Program-made: the position numbers and the translations under genes
From: JBGSUZ01 sp964404895
Lineage (GTDB): Bacteria; Bacillota; Clostridia; Peptostreptococcales; Acidaminobacteraceae
DNA: 64,000 bases
Assembly: GCA_964404895.1 (NCBI GenBank)
Contig: CAYOLV010000008.1
Location: forward strand, 18,309 to 82,308
Reading direction: 5' to 3'
The notes under the pieces: model-generated
What the model saw: only the letters and a program-made list of their open reading frames with translations
Database searches by the model: none
What the model was told of the DNA's origin: nothing
Shown: positions 8,312-16,909 of the stretch, piece after piece
Layout of the letters: each line of letters opens with the position of its first letter
Numbering within the stretch: the first letter of the stretch is position 1

Positions 8312-8388
8312 ACATGAGACAATATCCTCAGTAGCGTCATGCGTAACTGATTACCAAGGAGGCAAGAAGCATAATGAGGAGGCGTCCC

Positions 8389-8646
8389 ATGAGTGAAAAC
8401 TATAAGTTTAACCAACATCTAAAATGCGAGTTCTTCCCGTGTCATAAAGTAGAAGATGAAAGCACCTTTAATTGTCTGTTTTGTTACTGTCCCCTATACC
8501 TTTTAAAGGAAGACTGCGGCGGCAATTTCAAATATGGAGACAGTGGCATCAAAGACTGTACCAATTGTTCGCTCCCTCACGGACCAAAGGGGTACGACCA
8601 TATCATGAGCAAAATGGGAATGGTGATGGAACGAGGCAAAAAGTAG
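8389..8646 (+). CDS. Cysteine-rich small domain protein
   Basis: An 85-residue protein with eight Cys residues in a compact pattern: KCEFFPCHK, NCLFCYCPLY, DCGGNF and DCTNCSLPHG. This looks like the Cys-rich small domain family (Pfam PF04071 from memory), probably a metal-binding fold of uncharacterised function. The start at 8389 is preferred because AGGAGG lies 6 nt before it; an in-frame ATG at 8374 would add five residues. It follows proS and ends at a terminator before gltX. No secretion signal. Confidence 0.8.
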   Translation: MSENYKFNQHLKCEFFPCHKVEDESTFNCLFCYCPLYLLKEDCGGNFKYGDSGIKDCTNCSLPHGPKGYDHIMSKMGMVMERGKK

Positions 8647-8671
8647 GTAAATTGATTTAAAATGAATACAA

Positions 8672-8709
8672 AAAGCCGGCGGGATTCTTAGGAAACTGCC
8701 GGCTTTTTT
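8672..8709 (+). terminator. Terminator before gltX
   Basis: AAAAGCCGGC pairs with GCCGGCTTTT around a 15-nt loop region, ending in six T residues. Confidence 0.88.
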
Positions 8710-8724
8710 GACAATATTAAACGA

Positions 8725-8754
8725 TTGAAGGTACTATATAAAATATGCTATGAT
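8725..8754 (+). promoter_or_regulatory. Promoter of gltX-cysS-mrnC
   Basis: TTGAAG at 8725-8730 and TATGAT at 8749-8754 with an 18-bp spacer and an extended TG (TGCTATGAT). Confidence 0.6.
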
Positions 8755-8827
8755 AAAGTGATATATATGTTTGTAAATCAACAACAGAAATTCATGAGCC
8801 TTGTGCTATTAAATAGGAGGAAATTAA

Positions 8828-10309
8828 ATGTCAGTTAGAGTAAGATTTGCACCAAGCCCTACGGGTTTTGTTCACATTGGTAGTTTAAGAACGGCTCTTT
8901 ACAACTACTTATATGCCATGAAAAACCAGGGGCAATACATTCTCAGAGTTGAGGACACAGACAGAACCAGATTGGTAGAAGGCGCTGTTGAAGGCATGTT
9001 AGATGCCATGAAATGGGCTGGAGTCAATCATGTGGAAGGACCGTTTCTAAACGAAAAAGGCGAGGTCGTCCAAATGGGAGATTGCGGACCTTATGTTCAA
9101 TCCGAGAGATTGGAAATATATGGCAAATACGCAGAAGAGCTACTGGAATCTGGAAAGGCTTATTATTGTTTCTGCGACAAAGAACGCATGGAAAAAGTCA
9201 GAGAAGCTCAAAAAGCTGAGGGCCAGACCGCTAAATACGATGGACATTGTCGTCACATCTCTTTAGAAGATGCCAGAAAAAGAGTGGCAGCAGGAGAGCC
9301 CCATGTGGTTCGACTCAGACTCCCAGAAAATAGAGATATCACATTCGAAGATGCCGTACGTGGCGTTGTTACTTTTAACACAGATGAGTTGGACGATCAA
9401 GTCCTCATGAAACAAGACGGGTTCCCAACCTATCACATGGCCGTTATTGTAGATGATCATCTTATGAAAATCACACACGTTATCCGTGGAGAAGAATGGT
9501 TATCTTCAACACCGAAGCACGTGTACTTATATGAAGCCTTTGGCTGGGAAGCACCACAATTTGTTCACCTGCCAAATATCCTTAACATTGAAAAGAAGAA
9601 ACTTTCAAAGCGTCATGGGGATGTAGCTGTTGAAGACTTTAAACGCAAGGGGTACTTGCCTGAAGCTTTAATTAACTACGTTGCGCTAGTGGGCTGGAGT
9701 CCAGAAGACAACAGTGAAAAAATGACAATGGCTGAAATGATTGAGAAGTTCTCTTTAGACAGAGTTTCAAAATCAGGCGGTGTCTTTGACGTAAACAAAC
9801 TCAATTGGATGAACGGCCTTTACATCAAAGAAATGGATTTGGATGCCTTAACAGAACTCTGTATCCCTTATTTTGTGGAAAAAGGTTATGTTCTTGAAAA
9901 TGAGATTGAAGAAAAAAGAGAGTTTATGAAGACCATCACGAAACTTTCTCAAGACAGCATGAACTACCTTGCAGAAGTGACGAATTTAGTACCTATGTTT
10001 GTAGGCGATACTGTTGAACCAGAAAACGAAGAGACCCTTGAAATGTTAAAAATTGAAGAAGCACCGGTGGTCATCAGCTGTTTTAAAACTCTGGTTGAAG
10101 CTACAGAAGTAGTGGATCAGGCCTTTGCAAGCACCGTCATGAAAGCCATTCAAAAAGAAACGGGCGTCAAAGGGAAAAATCTCTTTATGCCTGTTAGAGC
10201 GGCTATTTCAGGCCAACTTCACGGACCTGACCTTGTGGCAATCATCGAACTTTTAGGCAAGGATCTTTTGATCAAACGCCTTGAGCATACTTTAAAAACA
10301 ATCGGATAA
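8828..10309 (+). CDS. gltX: Glutamyl-tRNA synthetase
   Basis: Class I synthetase of 493 residues. The HIGH-type motif is PSPTGFVHIGSLRTAL at residues 9-24 and the KMSKS-type motif is KKLSKRHGD near residue 258. A Cys cluster (YYCFCDKERM, later GHCRH) suggests the zinc-binding SWIM-like insert seen in many GluRS. It is probably non-discriminating in this lineage (family knowledge, not testable here). First gene of an apparent gltX-cysS-mrnC run; RBS AGGAGG. No T-box precedes it. Confidence 0.96.
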   Translation: MSVRVRFAPSPTGFVHIGSLRTALYNYLYAMKNQGQYILRVEDTDRTRLVEGAVEGMLDAMKWAGVNHVEGPFLNEKGEVVQMGDCGPYVQSERLEIYGKYAEELLESGKAYYCFCDKERMEKVREAQKAEGQTAKYDGHCRHISLEDARKRVAAGEPHVVRLRLPENRDITFEDAVRGVVTFNTDELDDQVLMKQDGFPTYHMAVIVDDHLMKITHVIRGEEWLSSTPKHVYLYEAFGWEAPQFVHLPNILNIEKKKLSKRHGDVAVEDFKRKGYLPEALINYVALVGWSPEDNSEKMTMAEMIEKFSLDRVSKSGGVFDVNKLNWMNGLYIKEMDLDALTELCIPYFVEKGYVLENEIEEKREFMKTITKLSQDSMNYLAEVTNLVPMFVGDTVEPENEETLEMLKIEEAPVVISCFKTLVEATEVVDQAFASTVMKAIQKETGVKGKNLFMPVRAAISGQLHGPDLVAIIELLGKDLLIKRLEHTLKTIG

Positions 10310-10342
10310 TCCGAATTTTGACTCAACGGAGGAGGGAATCGT

Positions 10343-11743
10343 ATGAAAATTTACAACAGCCTTACCCGCAAAAAAGAAGAATTTCAGACCATCGAGCCTA
10401 ACAAAGTGAGAATGTATGTCTGCGGCCCAACGGTCTATAACTTTTTCCATATCGGCAACGCAAGGCCTTTCACAGTCTTTGATACTTTCAGAAGATACTT
10501 GGAATACAGAGGTTATGAAGTGAAGTACATCCAAAACTTCACTGATGTAGATGATAAAATCATCAATCGTGCCAACGAAGAAAAATTAGACAGCTTAGAA
10601 GTCAGCGAAAAATATATTGCAGAGTACTTTAAGGATGCAGATGCCCTAGGTATTCACCGTGCAACGGTACACCCTAAAGTAACAGACACCATTGAAGAAA
10701 TTATTGCGTTTATCGAAGTTTTAGTACAAAAAGGCTACGCTTATGCCTCTCATGGCGATGTCTATTTTGATACAAAGAGTTTTGAAACATATGGCAAACT
10801 TTCCAAGCAGAACTTGGAAGACCTTGAAATGGGCGCAAGAATTGAAGTCAATGACCAAAAGAAACACCCAATGGACTTTGTTCTATGGAAAGCTAAAAAG
10901 CCAGGGGAGCCTTCATGGGTTTCTCCGTGGGGAGAAGGTCGTCCAGGGTGGCATATCGAATGTTCTGTCATGAGTACTAAGTACCTAGGCGAAACCATTG
11001 ACATCCATTGCGGCGGTCAAGATTTGATGTTCCCTCATCATGAAAATGAAATCGCTCAATCTGAGGCTTACTCGGGCAAGACTTTTTCAAATTATTGGAT
11101 GCACAACGGGTATATCAACATCAACAATGAAAAAATGTCCAAGTCTAAAAATAACTTCTTTACTGTTAGAGAAATACTTGAAGATTTTGACGGCGAAGTT
11201 CTGAGAATGTTTATTCTTCAAGCCCACTACAGAAACCCTATCAATTTCAGCAGAGACTTGATTGAGGCATCAGCAAATGGTCTTGAAAGACTTTATAATG
11301 CTAAAGAAAATTTGGAGTATCATATAGATTTAGCACAGGAGAGAGCATTGACATCGGAAGAAGAAATGGCCCTTGCAGGTCTTTCTAAATACAGAGAGCG
11401 CTTTATTGAAGCCATGGACGACGATGTCAATACTGCAGATGCTATTGCTGCGATTTTTGAATTGGTCAGAGAAATCAATACCCATGTTAAACCTGAAACT
11501 GCCCTAGAATACCTTCAAAAGGCACATGACCTTTTAATTGAACTTACGGCTGTTTTAGGCATTCTTGCGAAAACAAAAGGCAGTTTAGACGATGAAATTG
11601 AAGCTTTGATTGCAGAGCGCCAAGAAGCGAGAAAAGCTAAAAACTTTGGGAGATCAGACGAGATTAGAGATCTTCTCAAAGAAAAGAACGTGATTTTGGA
11701 AGATACACCGCAAGGGGTCAAATGGTCCTACGCAAAAAAATAA
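10343..11743 (+). CDS. cysS: Cysteinyl-tRNA synthetase
   Basis: Class I enzyme of 466 residues. The HIGH motif is in GPTVYNFFHIGNARPF (residues 29-44) and the KMSKS motif is KMSKSKNNF near residue 265. Zinc ligands are visible as Cys28 (MYVCGP), HIECSVMS and CGGQDLMFPHHENE, the site that discriminates cysteine. It lies 33 nt after gltX with RBS GGAGGAGGG and is followed by mrnC, an order conserved in Firmicutes. Confidence 0.97.
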   Translation: MKIYNSLTRKKEEFQTIEPNKVRMYVCGPTVYNFFHIGNARPFTVFDTFRRYLEYRGYEVKYIQNFTDVDDKIINRANEEKLDSLEVSEKYIAEYFKDADALGIHRATVHPKVTDTIEEIIAFIEVLVQKGYAYASHGDVYFDTKSFETYGKLSKQNLEDLEMGARIEVNDQKKHPMDFVLWKAKKPGEPSWVSPWGEGRPGWHIECSVMSTKYLGETIDIHCGGQDLMFPHHENEIAQSEAYSGKTFSNYWMHNGYININNEKMSKSKNNFFTVREILEDFDGEVLRMFILQAHYRNPINFSRDLIEASANGLERLYNAKENLEYHIDLAQERALTSEEEMALAGLSKYRERFIEAMDDDVNTADAIAAIFELVREINTHVKPETALEYLQKAHDLLIELTAVLGILAKTKGSLDDEIEALIAERQEARKAKNFGRSDEIRDLLKEKNVILEDTPQGVKWSYAKK

Positions 11744-11760
11744 CGAGGTGATGGCTTCTT

Positions 11761-12237
11761 TTGAATGAATTGTGTAAAGCACTGCTGAAAACAATGAATG
11801 TACCTGAAGTGGATGAGGCAAAACTCCGCATGATGAATCCTCTGGCGCTGGCCTATATTGGGGACGGCGTACACGAAATCATGGTCAGGACTTACGTTAT
11901 CTCAAAATATAAAGGAACGGTTAATCAACTCAATCAAAGAGTGGTTAAAATGATTAAGGCGACGGCTCAGGCAAAAGTTGTCAGAGATCTCCAAGATCAA
12001 CTGACAGAAGAAGAACTGGCGATAGTCAAAAGAGGTCGAAATCAAAAAAGTGCGACGGTACCGAAGAATACCTCTGTCGGAGAATATCGACAAGCTTCAG
12101 GGTTTGAGGCTTTGCTAGGCTGGCTCTTTCTGACAGGAAAAGAAGAACGCTTGGTAGAAATTATTGCCAAAGCCGTAGAGATTGGCGAAATGGAGTTACA
12201 AGGATCTAAAATGCCAAAAGAACAACCTTACGAATAA
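11761..12237 (+). CDS. mrnC: Mini-ribonuclease III (MrnC)
   Basis: 158 residues consisting only of an RNase III catalytic domain without the dsRNA-binding domain. The signature AYIGDGVHEIMVR (residues 31-43) holds the acidic metal-binding residues, and GFEALLGWLFL is the second conserved segment. In Bacillus MrnC matures 23S rRNA. The start is TTG at 11761, preceded by GAGGTG; an ATG just after that RBS is out of frame and soon stops. It is normally found after cysS, as here. Confidence 0.94.
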   Translation: MNELCKALLKTMNVPEVDEAKLRMMNPLALAYIGDGVHEIMVRTYVISKYKGTVNQLNQRVVKMIKATAQAKVVRDLQDQLTEEELAIVKRGRNQKSATVPKNTSVGEYRQASGFEALLGWLFLTGKEERLVEIIAKAVEIGEMELQGSKMPKEQPYE

Positions 12238-12242
12238 TGTGA

Positions 12243-12277
12243 AACTGCTCCGTGCAATATGCTGGAGCAGTTTTTAT
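12243..12277 (+). terminator. Terminator after mrnC
   Basis: AACTGCTCC pairs with GGAGCAGTT, followed by TTTAT. It lies just before thyX. Confidence 0.8.
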
Positions 12278-12300
12278 CAATGAATAGAGGAGGCGTGATT

Positions 12301-13059
12301 GTGAAAGTTGAAATGATTGCACATACCCCTGAGCCAGAAAAATTGGTAGCGGCGGCAGCTAAACTGTGCTACTCCAAGACGGGCGTTTCTGGACTGATGG
12401 AGCGTTTGACAGAAGATCAAACCAAAAGTTTCCTTAATAAATTAGTCGAATTGGGTCATGATTCCCCTCTTGAACATATGAGTTTTACATTCGCTATTGA
12501 AGGTGTCAGCCGAGTCCTTACCCATCAGTTAGTCAGACATAGAATGGCATCTTATTCACAACAATCACAGCGATACGTCAAATTGGATCAGTTTGAATTT
12601 GTAGTTCCGCCTGCAATCGAAGCCAACGAGGAAGCACTCTTGCTCTTTAATGACACCATGGCCAACGATCAGAAAGCCTATGATGAACTGGTAGAAATTC
12701 TTTCTGCTTCCCATCTAAAAACCCTCATTGCGGCGGGGACAGATGAGAAAAAAGCCAAGCAGCAAGCTGAAAAAATGGCGATTGAAGATGCCAGGTATGT
12801 ATTCCCAAATGCCTGTGAAACAAAGATTGTCATGACCATGAACGCGCGGAGCCTTATCAACTTCTTTGAACACAGGTGTTGCCAAAGAGCCCAGTGGGAA
12901 ATTAGAGATTTAGCGGACGGTATGTTAAAGGAAGTCAAACGCGTAGCGCCGACAATATTTAAAACAGCTGGTCCAAAGTGTTTGAACGGACCTTGTCCGG
13001 AAGGGGTTATGACCTGCGGTAAAGTGGTTCAAATCAGAAAGAAATACGGAGACCTATAA
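12301..13059 (+). CDS. thyX: Flavin-dependent thymidylate synthase
   Basis: Converts dUMP to dTMP with FAD/NADPH and methylene-tetrahydrofolate. The 252-residue protein carries the diagnostic ThyX motif RHRxxSxxxxSxR as RHRMASYSQQSQR (near residue 78). The GTG at 12301 is chosen because AGAGGAGGC precedes it by 7 nt; an in-frame extension would run into the preceding terminator. It sits between mrnC and rlmB, a position common in clostridia. No thyA is seen in the window. Confidence 0.96.
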   Translation: MKVEMIAHTPEPEKLVAAAAKLCYSKTGVSGLMERLTEDQTKSFLNKLVELGHDSPLEHMSFTFAIEGVSRVLTHQLVRHRMASYSQQSQRYVKLDQFEFVVPPAIEANEEALLLFNDTMANDQKAYDELVEILSASHLKTLIAAGTDEKKAKQQAEKMAIEDARYVFPNACETKIVMTMNARSLINFFEHRCCQRAQWEIRDLADGMLKEVKRVAPTIFKTAGPKCLNGPCPEGVMTCGKVVQIRKKYGDL

Positions 13060-13126
13060 ACAAAACAACAACCGCTACAAATTCAGTATATTTATAATAG
13101 TAAGAAAATTAATTTATGGAGGGTAT

Positions 13127-13888
13127 ATGAACGAGAATACAGAAAGTAAAAACAGTGATATTTTAGAAGGTAGAAATCCAGTACTTGAAGCCCTTAAGTC
13201 GGGAAGAGAGATTAATAAAATATTAGTAGCAAACGGCGCGACAGAGGGCTCGGTTAAGCAAATATTGGGCATGGCAAAAGATATGGGCATCATTGTTCAA
13301 AAAGTTGAAAGATCAAAGCTGGACAGCATTTCTGAGTCAGACAATCACCAAGGGGTCATCGCCTATGTAGCAGCTTATAATTATACGGAATTAGACGATG
13401 TCTTGGCAAAGGTAGAGGCCGAAGGCAGAGATCCCTTTATCGTCATCTGTGATGAAATCAACGATCCGCACAATTTAGGCTCTATCATCAGAACGGCTAA
13501 CGCGGTAGGTGCTGATTGCGTTATTATTCCTAAGCGGAGAAGTGTAGGCATAACAGCAGTTGTTGCCAAGACCAGTGCTGGGGCAATTGAATATGTGCCG
13601 GTATGTCGTGTAAGCAATTTGAATCAGACCATCGCCAAGTTAAAAGAAAGAGGCATATGGGTTGCGGCTGCAGATATGGATGGCACTTCAGAACACTTCA
13701 AAGCGGACTTAAAAGGTAAAATGGCTATTGTAGTGGGCAGCGAAGGTGAAGGCATCAGCAGATTGGTCAAAGAAAACTGCGATTTCGTGGTTAAAATCCC
13801 GATGAAGGGTGCTGTGACTTCTTTAAATGCTTCTGTGGCAGCGGCAATTTTGATGTACGAGGTCTTCAGACAAAGATATGAAGGGTAA
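13127..13888 (+). CDS. rlmB: 23S rRNA (guanosine-2'-O-)-methyltransferase RlmB
   Basis: SPOUT/TrmH-family enzyme of 253 residues. The N-terminal L30e-like substrate-binding domain covers about residues 9-80. The knotted methyltransferase motifs are NDPHNLGSIIRTANAVGA (motif 1), VGSEGEGISRL (motif 2) and SLNASVAAAILMYE (motif 3). RlmB methylates G2251 of 23S rRNA in E. coli numbering; assignment to that exact site is by family. The 3' end overlaps yacP by 11 nt. A TATAAT at 13093-13098 lies upstream without a recognisable -35. Confidence 0.92.
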   Translation: MNENTESKNSDILEGRNPVLEALKSGREINKILVANGATEGSVKQILGMAKDMGIIVQKVERSKLDSISESDNHQGVIAYVAAYNYTELDDVLAKVEAEGRDPFIVICDEINDPHNLGSIIRTANAVGADCVIIPKRRSVGITAVVAKTSAGAIEYVPVCRVSNLNQTIAKLKERGIWVAAADMDGTSEHFKADLKGKMAIVVGSEGEGISRLVKENCDFVVKIPMKGAVTSLNASVAAAILMYEVFRQRYEG

Positions 13889-14420
13889 ACGAACACTTCA
13901 CAAATACCGTTATTTGTTTATTGATGGTTATAATTACCTGAACGCCATCGGAAATTTCGACGGTAAAACCATGGGAGCCCTTGAAGAAGGACGCCGAAAA
14001 TTAGTGGATTCCTTAGTGGAATATCAGGTTTACTCAGGCGAAAAAATCATATTGGTTTTTGATGCCTACACGGTTAAAGGCAATTTAGCCAAGATTGAAA
14101 TGCATCATGAAATCAAAGTGGTTTTCACCAAAGAGTTCCAAACAGCGGATTCCTACATTGAAATTGAAGTTGAGCAGCTTGCGAAAGACCCTAAAAACCT
14201 TGTCAGAGTTGTGACGTCGGACTGGGCAGAACAACAAGTTGTCATGGGAAGTGGCGCTGTGAGGCTGTCTCCTAGAGAATTTTCCTGGGAACTTGACAAG
14301 ATGAAAAATCAGATTAAAAAGGACTATATTGAAGGCCCGAAACAGCGAACGCAAATTGAGGAGAGTTTATCACCCAAAGCACTTGAAGCCCTTGAAAAAT
14401 GGAGAAAAGAGAACTCATAA
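13878..14420 (+). CDS. yacP: NYN-domain ribonuclease, YacP/Rae1 family
   Basis: 180 residues with the PIN-like NYN motif LFIDGYNYLNAIGNF near residue 13 and downstream acidic segments LVFDAYT and VVTSDWAEQQVV. The Bacillus member (Rae1) is an endoribonuclease that cuts mRNA in the ribosome A site. It overlaps rlmB by 11 nt and precedes sigH, the conserved Firmicutes order rlmB-yacP-sigH. Confidence 0.92.
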   Translation: MKGKRTLHKYRYLFIDGYNYLNAIGNFDGKTMGALEEGRRKLVDSLVEYQVYSGEKIILVFDAYTVKGNLAKIEMHHEIKVVFTKEFQTADSYIEIEVEQLAKDPKNLVRVVTSDWAEQQVVMGSGAVRLSPREFSWELDKMKNQIKKDYIEGPKQRTQIEESLSPKALEALEKWRKENS

Positions 14421-14436
14421 CCAAACGTATATGGAC

Positions 14437-14466
14437 TTGACGTATTTTGTCAATTTCATATATAAT
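14437..14466 (+). promoter_or_regulatory. Promoter of sigH
   Basis: TTGACG at 14437-14442 and TATAAT at 14461-14466, spacer 18 bp; a standard sigma-A-type promoter. Confidence 0.75.
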
Positions 14467-14506
14467 AGGCATATGTGAGGGTCGCGCTAGGCGGGGAGGA
14501 AGTCTC

Positions 14507-15151
14507 ATGGAGTTTTACGCACAGCAAGGAGAAAATCCCGTCGTGGATGAATACAACGAAGAAGAAGTTGTTGCTCTTGCCAGAAATGGCGACGCTAAAG
14601 CGCAGGAATTTTTGATCAAAAAATACAAGAATTTCGTTAGAGGCAAAGCTAGGTCCTATTTTTTAATAGGTGCAGATCGAGAAGACATCATTCAAGAAGG
14701 GATGATTGGCCTTTTTAAGGCCATCAGAGACTATCGCCCAGATCGAATTGCATCTTTTAAAGCATTTGCAGAACTCTGCATTACGAGACAAATGATTACT
14801 GCTATTAAAACAGCAACAAGGCAAAAGCACATTCCCCTCAATTCGTACATATCATTAAATAAACCCATGTATGACGAGGACTCCGAAAGAACACTTTTAG
14901 ATGTGGTTTCGGGCAGAGTGGTTTCAAATCCCGAAGAACTGGTGATTTCTAGGGAAGAGTTCGACAGTATGGAAGCGACGATCAGTGAGGTACTCAGCGA
15001 CTTAGAATTGCAAGTTTTGACCTATTATTTAGATGGCAAATCTTATCAAGAAATCGCAGAAAATCTTGACAGACACGTTAAATCCATAGATAATGCATTA
15101 CAGAGGGTTAAACGAAAACTTGAAAAATCTCTTCAAGAACGTTGCTCATAG
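14507..15151 (+). CDS. sigH: RNA polymerase sporulation sigma factor SigH
   Basis: 214-residue sigma-70 family protein. Region 2 includes EDIIQEGMIGLFKAIRDYRP (core binding and -10 recognition). Region 4 ends with DLELQVLTYYLDGKSYQEIA and a helix-turn-helix for -35 recognition. Length, region pattern and position after rlmB-yacP match Spo0H/SigH, which controls early sporulation and stationary-phase genes. The ATG at 14507 follows GGGGAGGA by 6 nt; an upstream in-frame start lies at the promoter and is rejected. Confidence 0.94.
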   Translation: MEFYAQQGENPVVDEYNEEEVVALARNGDAKAQEFLIKKYKNFVRGKARSYFLIGADREDIIQEGMIGLFKAIRDYRPDRIASFKAFAELCITRQMITAIKTATRQKHIPLNSYISLNKPMYDEDSERTLLDVVSGRVVSNPEELVISREEFDSMEATISEVLSDLELQVLTYYLDGKSYQEIAENLDRHVKSIDNALQRVKRKLEKSLQERCS

Positions 15152-15160
15152 TGGTATAAT
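15132..15160 (+). promoter_or_regulatory. Promoter for tRNA-Thr and tuf1
   Basis: Extended -10 TGGTATAAT (TATAAT at 15155-15160) with TTCAAG at 15132-15137, spacer 17 bp. The -35 lies inside the sigH 3' end. Confidence 0.5.
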
Positions 15161-15251
15161 AACCATGCGTATTTCATATCCAATGTTGCGATTCAGAATT
15201 GACAGGTAATACAAGATGTCGGCGACTAGCAACTTTAGCGGTTCATAATGT

Positions 15252-15328
15252 GCCTATGTAGCTCAGTAGGTTAGAGTGTCGCCTTGGTAAGGCGGAGGTC
15301 GGCGGTTCGAATCCGCTCATAGGCTCCA
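15252..15328 (+). tRNA. tRNA-Thr (anticodon GGU)
   Basis: A 77-nt cloverleaf. The acceptor stem GCCTATG pairs with CATAGGC, followed by discriminator T and an encoded CCA. The anticodon stem is TCGCC/GGCGG around loop TTGGTAA, giving anticodon GGT. The T arm is GGCGG-TTCGAAT-CCGCT. It lies between sigH and tuf and is probably co-transcribed with tuf. Confidence 0.96.
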
Positions 15329-15394
15329 ACACAATTTTGGCATAGCCGCTAAATTGGATAGAACATATCTAATTTGACAAGGAGGAATAGAAAA

Positions 15395-16588
15395 ATGGCA
15401 AAGCAAAAGTTTGAAAGAAATAAACCACACGTTAACATCGGTACAATCGGCCACGTTGACCACGGTAAAACAACTCTTACAGCAGCAATCACAAAAACAC
15501 TTCACGAGAGATACGGTCTTGGTGCTGCAGTAGACTTCGCAAACATCGATAAGGCTCCTGAAGAAAGAGAAAGAGGTATCACTATCTCTACAGCTCACGT
15601 TGAGTACGAAACACCAGCTAGACATTACGCTCACGTTGACTGCCCAGGACATGCCGACTACGTTAAGAACATGATCACAGGCGCAGCACAAATGGATGGA
15701 TCTATCCTCGTTGTATCTGCAGCAGATGGTCCAATGCCACAAACAAGAGAACATATCCTTCTTGCTCGTCAAGTAGGCGTTCCATACATCGTAGTATTCT
15801 TAAACAAATGTGACATGGTAGACGATGAAGAACTTCTTGAGTTAGTAGAAATGGAAATCAGAGATCTTCTTTCAGTATACGACTTCCCAGGCGATGATAC
15901 ACCAATCATCAGAGGCTCAGCTCTTCTTGCATTAGAAGATCCAAGCAGTGCATGGGGCGACAAAATCGTAGAGATGTTCAACATCATCGACGAATACATC
16001 CCAGAACCAGAAAGAGACATCGACAAACCATTCTTAATGCCAGTCGAGGACGTTTTCTCAATCACAGGTAGAGGAACAGTAGCTACAGGTAGAATTGAAA
16101 GAGGTATCGTAAAGGTATCAGAAGAAGTAGAAATCGTTGGTCTTGCAGAAGAGAAGAGAAAAGTAGTTGTAACAGGGGTAGAAATGTTCAAGAAACTTCT
16201 TGATGAAGGTAGAGCGGGCGATAACATCGGCGCACTTCTTAGAGGCGTACAAAGAACAGACATCGAAAGAGGTCAAGTTCTTGCAAAGCCGGGTTCAGTA
16301 AACCCACATACAGAGTTCCTTGCACAAGTATACGTACTTAAGAAAGAAGAAGGCGGCAGACATACACCATTCTTCAATGGTTACAGACCACAATTCTTCT
16401 TCAGAACAACAGACGTAACAGGCGCAGCAGCACTTCCAGAAGGCGTAGAAATGTGTATGCCTGGCGATAACATCGAAATGGTAATCACACTCATTTCACC
16501 AATCGCAATCGAAGAAGGTCTTAAGTTCTCAATCCGTGAAGGCGGCAGAACAGTAGGCGCAGGTTCAGTAGTTAAGATCATCAAATAG
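15395..16588 (+). CDS. tuf: Elongation factor Tu, copy 1
   Basis: 397-residue GTPase delivering aminoacyl-tRNA to the ribosome. The P-loop GHVDHGKTTLT, switch DCPGHADY and NKCDMV base-recognition motif are intact. Start at 15395 follows AAGGAGGAAT. The protein is identical to copy 2 at 31642-32835. I find only three synonymous differences between the ORFs (codons 2, 11 and near the end), while the leaders and 3' regions differ. Preceded by tRNA-Thr and followed by a hairpin cluster and a terminator. Confidence 0.98.
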   Translation: MAKQKFERNKPHVNIGTIGHVDHGKTTLTAAITKTLHERYGLGAAVDFANIDKAPEERERGITISTAHVEYETPARHYAHVDCPGHADYVKNMITGAAQMDGSILVVSAADGPMPQTREHILLARQVGVPYIVVFLNKCDMVDDEELLELVEMEIRDLLSVYDFPGDDTPIIRGSALLALEDPSSAWGDKIVEMFNIIDEYIPEPERDIDKPFLMPVEDVFSITGRGTVATGRIERGIVKVSEEVEIVGLAEEKRKVVVTGVEMFKKLLDEGRAGDNIGALLRGVQRTDIERGQVLAKPGSVNPHTEFLAQVYVLKKEEGGRHTPFFNGYRPQFFFRTTDVTGAAALPEGVEMCMPGDNIEMVITLISPIAIEEGLKFSIREGGRTVGAGSVVKIIK

Positions 16589-16706
16589 TCTATTCTTTGC
16601 GAAGCAAAAAATAGACGCCGGCAGAAACTTCGAAGAAGTTTTGAGAGGTAGTTTGTTCTTTGCGAAGCAAAAAACAAACAGCTAAAGAGACTTCTGAAAG
16701 AAGTCT
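16588..16706 (+). repeat. Cluster of four GAA-triloop hairpins after tuf1
   Basis: Four perfect or near-perfect inverted repeats, each with a GAA loop: 16588-16616, 16625-16641, 16651-16679 and 16688-16706. The first and third share an identical 19-nt core (TTCTTTGCGAAGCAAAAAA) but have different, self-complementary flanks (TCTA/TAGA and GTTTG/CAAAC). The first stem begins at the last base of the tuf stop codon. Most of the 321-bp gap to rpmG is taken up by these, a terminator and a promoter. Confidence 0.75.
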
Positions 16707-16728
16707 TAAAAGCACAGTTGAATTTCAA

Positions 16729-16757
16729 GAGCTAGGGCATAGCCCTGGCTCTTTATT
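16729..16757 (+). terminator. Terminator after tuf1
   Basis: AGAGCTAGGG pairs with CCCTGGCTCT around CATAG, followed by TTATTT. It lies after the hairpin cluster. Confidence 0.75.
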
Positions 16758-16792
16758 TGCGAAGGTTCCTTATCGCGCCCATCCAAAAAGAT

Positions 16793-16834
16793 TGTGGATA
16801 AGTTATTGACATGCACAACCTTTTGTGATAGCTT
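16793..16834 (+). promoter_or_regulatory. Promoter of rpmG-secE-nusG with an adjacent DnaA box
   Basis: TGTGGATAA at 16793-16801 is the exact complement of the DnaA box TTATCCACA. TTGACA follows at 16806-16811, with a weak -10 (TAGCTT at 16829-16834) at 17-bp spacing. The DnaA box lies 4 bp upstream of the -35. Confidence 0.5.
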
Positions 16835-16909
16835 AAATTAGTGATGTTAAATTGGTAAAGCTACGCTTTGGTTGTGTCGATCCATTTAGTTGATAGGAGG
16901 TGTAATATA

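Noticed and set aside
13060..13126. Promoter before rlmB
   Set aside because: A TATAAT is present but no acceptable -35 lies at the right distance, so I do not list it as a promoter.
15769..16263. Minus-strand 164-codon open frame in tuf1, repeated in tuf2 at 32016-32510
   Set aside because: It is an antisense shadow of the highly biased tuf codons; it appears twice only because tuf is duplicated, and has no ribosome site.
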